Source: Phylloscopus collybita (lineage: Eukaryota > Chordata > Aves > Passeriformes > Phylloscopidae). Taken from it: DNA of 64,000 bases. This document shows positions 60,690-64,000 of this stretch, piece by piece. Location: assembly GCA_027886175.1 (NCBI GenBank), contig JAJNNQ010000040.1, forward strand, positions 24,510,001-24,574,000, written 5' to 3'. Numbering within the stretch: position 1 is the first letter of the stretch; every line of letters begins with the position of its first letter. The position numbers and the translations under genes were made by a program. The notes under the pieces were generated by a model. That model saw only the letters and a program-made list of their open reading frames with translations. It was not told the origin of the DNA and ran no database searches.

Positions 60690-61135
60690 GTCACTTCAGT
60701 AAAAGCCATGGAAGCAAGCTGGTGAAGTTGCTGAAGTGTCTGAAGCACCAGTCCTACGAGAAGTGGCTGACAGAGGTGGGGGTGTGTAGCCTGAAGAAAA
60801 GGAGGGACCTTACCACTCTATAGCTCCTCGAAAGGAGGCTGTAGCCAGGTAAGGTTTGGCCTTTTCCATCAGGCAACCAGCGACAGAATGAGAGAACATG
60901 GCCCCAAGCCGTGCCAAGGGGGGCTGAGGTTGAACTTTAGCAGGAATTTCTTCGTAGTTTAACACTGGAATGGGCTGCCCAGGGAGGTGGAGTCGCCGTC
61001 ACTGGAGGTGTTCAAGAATAGACCGGACATGGCACTTAGAGTAATGGTATAGCTGACAAGGTATGCAGCCCAAGGTTGGACTTGATGATCTCAGGTGTCT
61101 TTTCCAACCTAAGCGATCCTGTGATTCTGTGAAAT
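60690..61135 (+). mobile_element. CR1 LINE 3' fragment
   Basis: A plus-oriented CR1 tail with TGGGCTGCCCAGGGAGGTGG, GTTGGACTTGATGATCTCAG and the terminal repeat GATCCTGTGATTCTGTGA. It lies upstream of the SHPRH promoter. Truncated and non-coding. Confidence 0.85.
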
Positions 61136-61507
61136 ATACAGGTTGACAATTCGAGATAGCTGTAAATACACAAATAGAAAGCCCTTTACAGCAAGACGAT
61201 GGGGTTCTCTTTTATAACACTCCTTTCAACTATTTTTTAGGATTAGTTTTTTATAGATTAATTCCTTACTTGCCTGTGTTGATTTTTGGTCATTTTCAGC
61301 CTTTCTGAAAGAGTGGGTTTAGAAGACCTGCTCAAAACCATGGTGTGCAGTAGCTTAGGAGTGTTGGCCCTTATGCCATGGTGGTTTGGCTGTTTTAATT
61401 TGCAATGTTTAATTTCGCATTCCTAGATTAAAATTAGCTTAAAAAGCATCACTTGGTCTGATGTTACAACAAGAAATTGCTGCAGAACAATGAAGGGGAA
61501 GACACAA

Positions 61508-62105
61508 TCACATAGAATCATTTAGGTTGAAAAAGACCTCTGAGATCAAGTCCAGCCTCTAACAGATCACCTTGTCAATTAGATCATGGCACTAAGTGCC
61601 ACATCCAGTCTTTCCTTTAAACACCTCCAGGGACAGTGACTTCACCACCTTCTTGTGAGCAGTCCATTTCAATGTTTAATCACCCTTTCTGTGAAGAAAT
61701 TGCTCCTGATGTCCAACCTGAATCTCCCCTGGAACAGGTTGAGGCTATGTCCTCTCATCCTGCTGCTGTTTGCCAAGAGAAGAGGCTGACCTCCACCTGG
61801 CTACAATCTTCTTTCAGGGAGTTGTAGAGAGCAGTAAGATCCCCCCTAAGCTTCCTTTCCTCCAGGCTAAACACCCACAGCTCCCTCAGCTGCTCCTCGT
61901 AAGATTTGTTCTCCAGATGCTTCCCCAGCTCCATTGCCCTTCTCTGGACATGCTCTAGCACCTCAGTGTCCTTTTTGAAATGAGGGACCCAAAACTGAAC
62001 ACAGAACTCAAGGTGTGGCCTCACAGGTACAGAGAGAGAATCACTTTCCCTGTTCCTGCTGGTCACACTAATGCTGATACAGGCCAGGATGCCTATTGAC
62101 TCATT
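61508..62105 (-). mobile_element. CR1 LINE 3' fragment
   Basis: The plus strand is reversed CR1 from its tail (CACATAGAATCATTTAGGTTG) through the 3'UTR (TTCCTTTCCTCCAGGCTAAAC, CAGCTCCATTGCCCTTCTCT) to the GCTGATACAGGCCAGGATGCC segment. At about 600 bp it is one of the longest copies in the window. Confidence 0.88.
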
Positions 62106-63983
62106 CTGTGAGACAGTGAGCAGCTGAAGTGATGTACTTCACTAGGAATTTGTGAAGCTACCTTGTTCCACTCCTACAACTGGTATGCATCCATATATGT
62201 ATGGATAAGTAGGGTAGGCAGCCACCTTTAAAGGAGTGACATCCAGGTTTGTGTTGCAAGATGTAAATATCAAATTTTCTCATTCTGAACTGGCTCTCTT
62301 GATGGCAGGAGTAAGGGCAGACAGAGGACAACTTCCATCACGTTTACTGAGGTGAGCCGGGCATGCTCTCAGTCTGGGACAACAAAGAGTTCCCCCCGCC
62401 ATGGCACCTCAGAGGTGTGACTCCTCATGTGAGTGTTCTGCACCTGCTGTTGATGACCTGATACTGTGAGAAAGTCCCACACGTGGCTGCTGCTCACCCT
62501 CCTCCACTTGGTGAAGCTGGACTCCACCAGAAATAGGAAACCGGAAAGAAAATCATACACTTCCACAACTCTTGTAGAAATAGTGGGCAACAATTCATGC
62601 CTCAGTGAGATCTGTTCACAGTCTCATTTACAGGGCTGTTCACAGGGCCATTAATCTCTTAATGAGTATTGCCCTTTAGTTAGCTCTTCTATTTCTATAT
62701 TGTCTGTGTCTTCTGTTAATGATTTCCTCTACTGGGTTGGGATTTTTGCTTTCTTTGGTAGTGAGGATGGTCTTTAAAGACTTATAAAGTATTTGTGAAT
62801 CTGAACTTTATTTTCTTATCTGTATGCCATGAAAATTAGTAAGCAAGAGAGGAATACTTTTGCTTTCAGGGGAGGGGGAAAACGCAATGGCCCCAAGAGG
62901 GTGCTTGCTCTGTGTGACAATATCTGTGTGAACATCTCTTTTTCTCTCACCCTCATTTGTTAAGAAGTCTCTTTCCTGGTTCTCAGGATAAACAACCTTG
63001 TCATGATCCTTCTGCCGAGGGAAGGAAGAGAGAACTCCAAACAGGCTAACAGTCATACTCTGGCCTTTCCCAGGTAGCCATTGTCTTGGCACTGCTCAAA
63101 CCCCTCCTGGCTTAAAGCTGAGAAGCCACTTCCCAGTTCTCCCTGCCCACTTATTGGGTCAAGGCTCAGTAGCCCTTAGGACTTTTCAACACAAGAAGGA
63201 AAGCAAAATGACTCAGATTTGAAAATACCCATGGGTAGAGGTGCAGTGGAACAACACTAGAGGTCCTTAACAAGTAACAATTTTATTTGAAGAAAAATTC
63301 ACATTTGTTAATGCAAAGATGCACATAGTTAGCAAAAGGCTATATTGGTAAACCTTGCAATATCATATGAGAAAGAGGAAGGTAAGAAAAAAGTAGAGAG
63401 AGAAGAGAAGAGAAGAGAAGAGAAGAGAAGAGAAGAGAAGAGAAGAGAAGAGAAGAGAAGAGAAGAGAAGAGAAGAGAAGGAGAGAAGATTGTCTGACTT
63501 GCATCCAGCGTAGAGCAAGCTAATGCAGATCTTTGGAGTGTCAGGAGCACTAGTTCTGAAGTTCTTGAGTATACTCCAACACAGCCAGAGGCACGAATCT
63601 TACCAAAGAGCTGTCCCCGCTATTGGGAAGGAAGAGGAGCAGGCCTGTTGATTTGTCTGTAAGGTGGTTGTATTCTCAGTCTCTGTCATGAAGGATTTCA
63701 AATGCCAGTTTTTCCTTTTGGAAGAAGTGAATGTCAGACCGTGTCGCCATCATAAATGGGGGCAGGGTAGCCAATTTATGTGTAAAAGTAACAATTTATA
63801 TGTAGAGGAACAAAGAGAGGGGTTACAAAGACTGTGGGTCTAGCGAAAGGGCAGAGCAGAGCCATGACACCTTAGCATCACTCCCTCTTCCACCTGACTG
63901 CAGGGACAAGGGTCATCTCCCCCTCAGCACAGCATTTACACCTCTCATGGAAATCTCTTAGCTATGTATCTTGTGGCATATCT
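62106..63983. other. Upstream intergenic DNA with no identified gene
   Basis: No coding exon or recognised repeat could be supported here apart from the (AGAAG)n array. Short ORFs are present but lack any recognisable motif. In mammals GRM1 lies on this side of SHPRH, and no GRM1 exon was seen. Confidence 0.5.
63401..63480 (+). repeat. (AGAAG)16 pentanucleotide microsatellite
   Basis: Sixteen perfect AGAAG units run without interruption. Purine-rich sequence continues on both sides (AGAGAG before, GAGAGAAG after). Confidence 0.97.
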
Positions 63984-64000
63984 CACAGAATCACAGAATC
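63984..64000 (-). mobile_element. CR1 tail cut by the window edge
   Basis: The last bases (CACAGAATCACAGAATC) are the reversed terminal repeat of CR1. A minus-oriented copy probably continues past the window. Confidence 0.6.

Noticed and set aside
60600..64000. Possible GRM1 exon upstream of SHPRH
   Set aside because: No receptor-like coding segment or exon with splice sites was found; the region is mainly CR1 copies and unique non-coding DNA.
1..64000. CRISPR arrays, operons or bacterial features
   Set aside because: The DNA is clearly vertebrate nuclear sequence; no regularly spaced direct repeats or bacterial genes were seen.

Overview
This window is nuclear DNA from a bird. The evidence is several degraded copies of CR1 LINEs (the dominant avian retroposon), avian-type solo retroviral LTRs, a compact AT-rich intron landscape and a CpG-island promoter. 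The species cannot be named from the sequence alone.

One protein-coding gene fills most of the window: SHPRH (SNF2, histone-linker, PHD and RING domain helicase / E3 ubiquitin ligase), read on the minus strand. I rebuilt it exon by exon from splice sites and frame. There is a probable non-coding exon 1 in the CpG island near 59.9 kb, followed by 29 coding exons from the ATG at 57425 to the TAA at 9965-9967. The joined coding exons add up to 5,085 nt, or 1,694 codons before the stop, with every splice junction in phase. The human protein is about 1,683 residues (from memory). Domains in order: N-terminal region, SNF2 ATPase lobe 1 with motif I (K380), linker-histone H15 domain (about 441-515), PHD finger (about 673-718), motif II DEAQ (831-834), motif III SGTP, a long middle region, a C3HC4 RING (1443-1489) and SNF2 lobe 2 with the motif VI arginine segment (1627-1634). 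All key residues checked are intact, so the gene looks functional.

Layout: 1-9.3 kb is intergenic DNA downstream of SHPRH (CR1 fragments, one LTR-like repeat, one GC-rich block); 9.3-9.96 kb is the probable 3'UTR; 9.97-57.4 kb holds the coding exons; 59.3-60.35 kb is the CpG-island promoter with a perfect CRE, an NRF1-like site, GC boxes and a CCAAT box; 60.35-64 kb is repeat-rich upstream DNA. In mammals FBXO30 and GRM1 flank SHPRH. No exon of either was found here.

The points most worth a second look are: two introns (4 and 17) that need a GC donor instead of GT; a 301-bp solo LTR with a perfect 6-bp target duplication; a second sense-oriented LTR ending about 130 bp before exon 4 that could be an alternative promoter; a 337-bp tract made only of A and C whose transcript strand carries a strong G-quadruplex motif; and a similar A/C tract in intron 1. 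I found no evidence of a wholly new gene system.
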